From contig CAKUFG010000027.1 in assembly GCA_934647235.1 (NCBI GenBank), positions 1 to 39,223 of the forward strand: a stretch of DNA of 39,223 nucleotides. Direction: 5' to 3'. Below, piece after piece: positions 38,703 through 39,223 of the stretch; positions within the stretch are counted from its first letter, which is position 1, and each line of letters starts with the position of its first letter. This DNA is from an uncultured Clostridia bacterium. Its GTDB lineage: Bacteria > Bacillota > Clostridia > Christensenellales > Aristaeellaceae. A model generated the notes under the pieces. It ran no database searches. It was not told the DNA's origin and saw only the letters and a program-made list of their open reading frames with translations. The position numbers and the translations under genes were made by a program.

Positions 38703-39074
38703 CTATTCCTGTAAGACTGCGTCTTCGTTTGATATTTGCCGGTAGATATCCTCGCAGACATCGGCAAAGCTTTGTTTCACTTGCCAGTTCGCATAGCGCA
38801 AAACCCGGCAGCCTTGCGCTTGAAGATAAGCGTCACGCACCCGATCTTTTTCCTGCTGTGTTTCTTGACCATGCTGCATGCCGTCCACTTCAATCACTGT
38901 TTGCGGACAAGCGACATAAAAATCCACAATATACGGGCCAATTACTTTTTGACGGTAAACTGTTTGCGGCAGCTTCTTAAGGAAATCATACCAAAGATGT
39001 TTTTCCTCTGGCGTCATATTCTTGCGAAGCATTTTTGCCGTTGGCGTTAACTGTGGATTATGAGCTTTGTTCAT
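38703..39074 (-). CDS. DUF559-domain protein (Vsr-like nuclease fold)
   Basis: 123 residues, typical for solitary DUF559 proteins, which have a PD-(D/E)xK/Vsr-like fold. The pattern NMTPEEKHLWYDFLKK, VYRQKVIGPYIVDFYV and VIEVDGMQHG shows the family acidic residues (Asp in IVDF, Glu and Asp in IEVDG); RVLRYAN near the end also belongs. Activity on nucleic acid is predicted, not proven. ATG 39074 follows AGGAG at 6 bp. It is less GC-rich than dnaJ and lies between a dispersed-repeat copy and a long inverted repeat, which fits horizontal arrival or mobility. Confidence 0.85.
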   Translation of the reverse strand: MNKAHNPQLTPTAKMLRKNMTPEEKHLWYDFLKKLPQTVYRQKVIGPYIVDFYVACPQTVIEVDGMQHGQETQQEKDRVRDAYLQAQGCRVLRYANWQVKQSFADVCEDIYRQISNEDAVLQE

Positions 39075-39164
39075 CGCAAGCTCCTATCAATCGACGTTGC
39101 GGAAGTCGTTCGTGTTGCCGCTTCCTTGCTGTCGCAAACCCGCTGTGCACGTTGCACCTTCCGG

Positions 39165-39223
39165 AAGCCTTCTCCTTGAGGAGAAGGTGGCGAGTGAAAC
39201 GAGCCGGATGAGGTGTAGCCGCC
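39165..39223 (+). repeat. Dispersed repeat copy 6, at the window edge
   Basis: AAGCCTTCTCC-TTG-AGGAGAAGGT hairpin followed by CCGGATGAGGTGTAG. It matches the inverse of copy 2 (16163-16214) closely, more than 22 kb away. It may continue past the edge. Confidence 0.75.

Noticed and set aside
1..39223. tRNA, rRNA, insertion-sequence transposase or prophage genes
   Set aside because: None seen on either strand; the only mobile-looking pieces are small non-coding repeats.

Overview
The window is GC-rich bacterial DNA from a spore-forming Bacillota, most likely class Clostridia. The evidence is a complete gerKA-gerKB-gerKC germinant receptor operon with a sigma-G-like promoter, many short Gram-positive-type signal peptides (several ending in ALAEG or similar), Shine-Dalgarno sites close to AAGGAGG, and a BlaI/M56 pair. 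A gut or rumen habitat is suggested by the starch cluster and the BspA-like repeat protein. Placement below class (for example a Christensenellales-like lineage) is only a guess.

Layout. 1-966: 3' part of an NAD-dependent epimerase/reductase. 967-1467: structured non-coding DNA ending in a terminator and competing hairpins. 1420-2985: an orphan 7TM sensor kinase without its usual extracytoplasmic N-terminus. 3159-11668: a starch/maltodextrin unit with one strong promoter, a LacI-family-type operator, a cytoplasmic GH13 enzyme, binding protein, two permeases, an exported GH13 amylase and an exported multi-module starch-binding protein, closed by a terminator. No transport ATPase or regulator gene is present, so both must lie elsewhere. 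11769-14144: an exported BspA-like leucine-rich-repeat protein with 246-bp tandem modules.

14210-16607: hemW and a frameshifted small membrane protein on the minus strand, then about 980 bp of gene-free DNA full of inverted and dispersed repeats. 16607-20341: gerK operon. 20307-26330 (minus): lysC-aroB-aroA-aroC and a chorismate mutase/AroE/AroK triple fusion, convergent with and overlapping gerKC. A divergent promoter pair at 26354-26431 drives lysC-aro leftward and a DUF5665 protein-lspA-rluD operon rightward.

28114-34559: exported polysaccharide deacetylase, an exported protein of unknown function, a TVP38-family membrane protein overlapping a TetM/EF-G-like GTPase fused to a Rae1/YacP-like NYN nuclease, and a TetR-family regulator. 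The GTPase-nuclease fusion is the most intriguing gene here: both halves belong to families that act at the ribosomal A site.

34560-37450: tandem terminators, then a rearranged locus where a GltD-like oxidoreductase pseudogene with an internal deletion is joined tail-to-tail to a truncated BlaR1-like M56 peptidase. The M56 gene follows blaI, whose promoter is surrounded by three copies of a 15-bp repeat. 37460-39223: dnaJ, a DUF559 nuclease-fold gene, and another copy of the dispersed repeat at the window edge.
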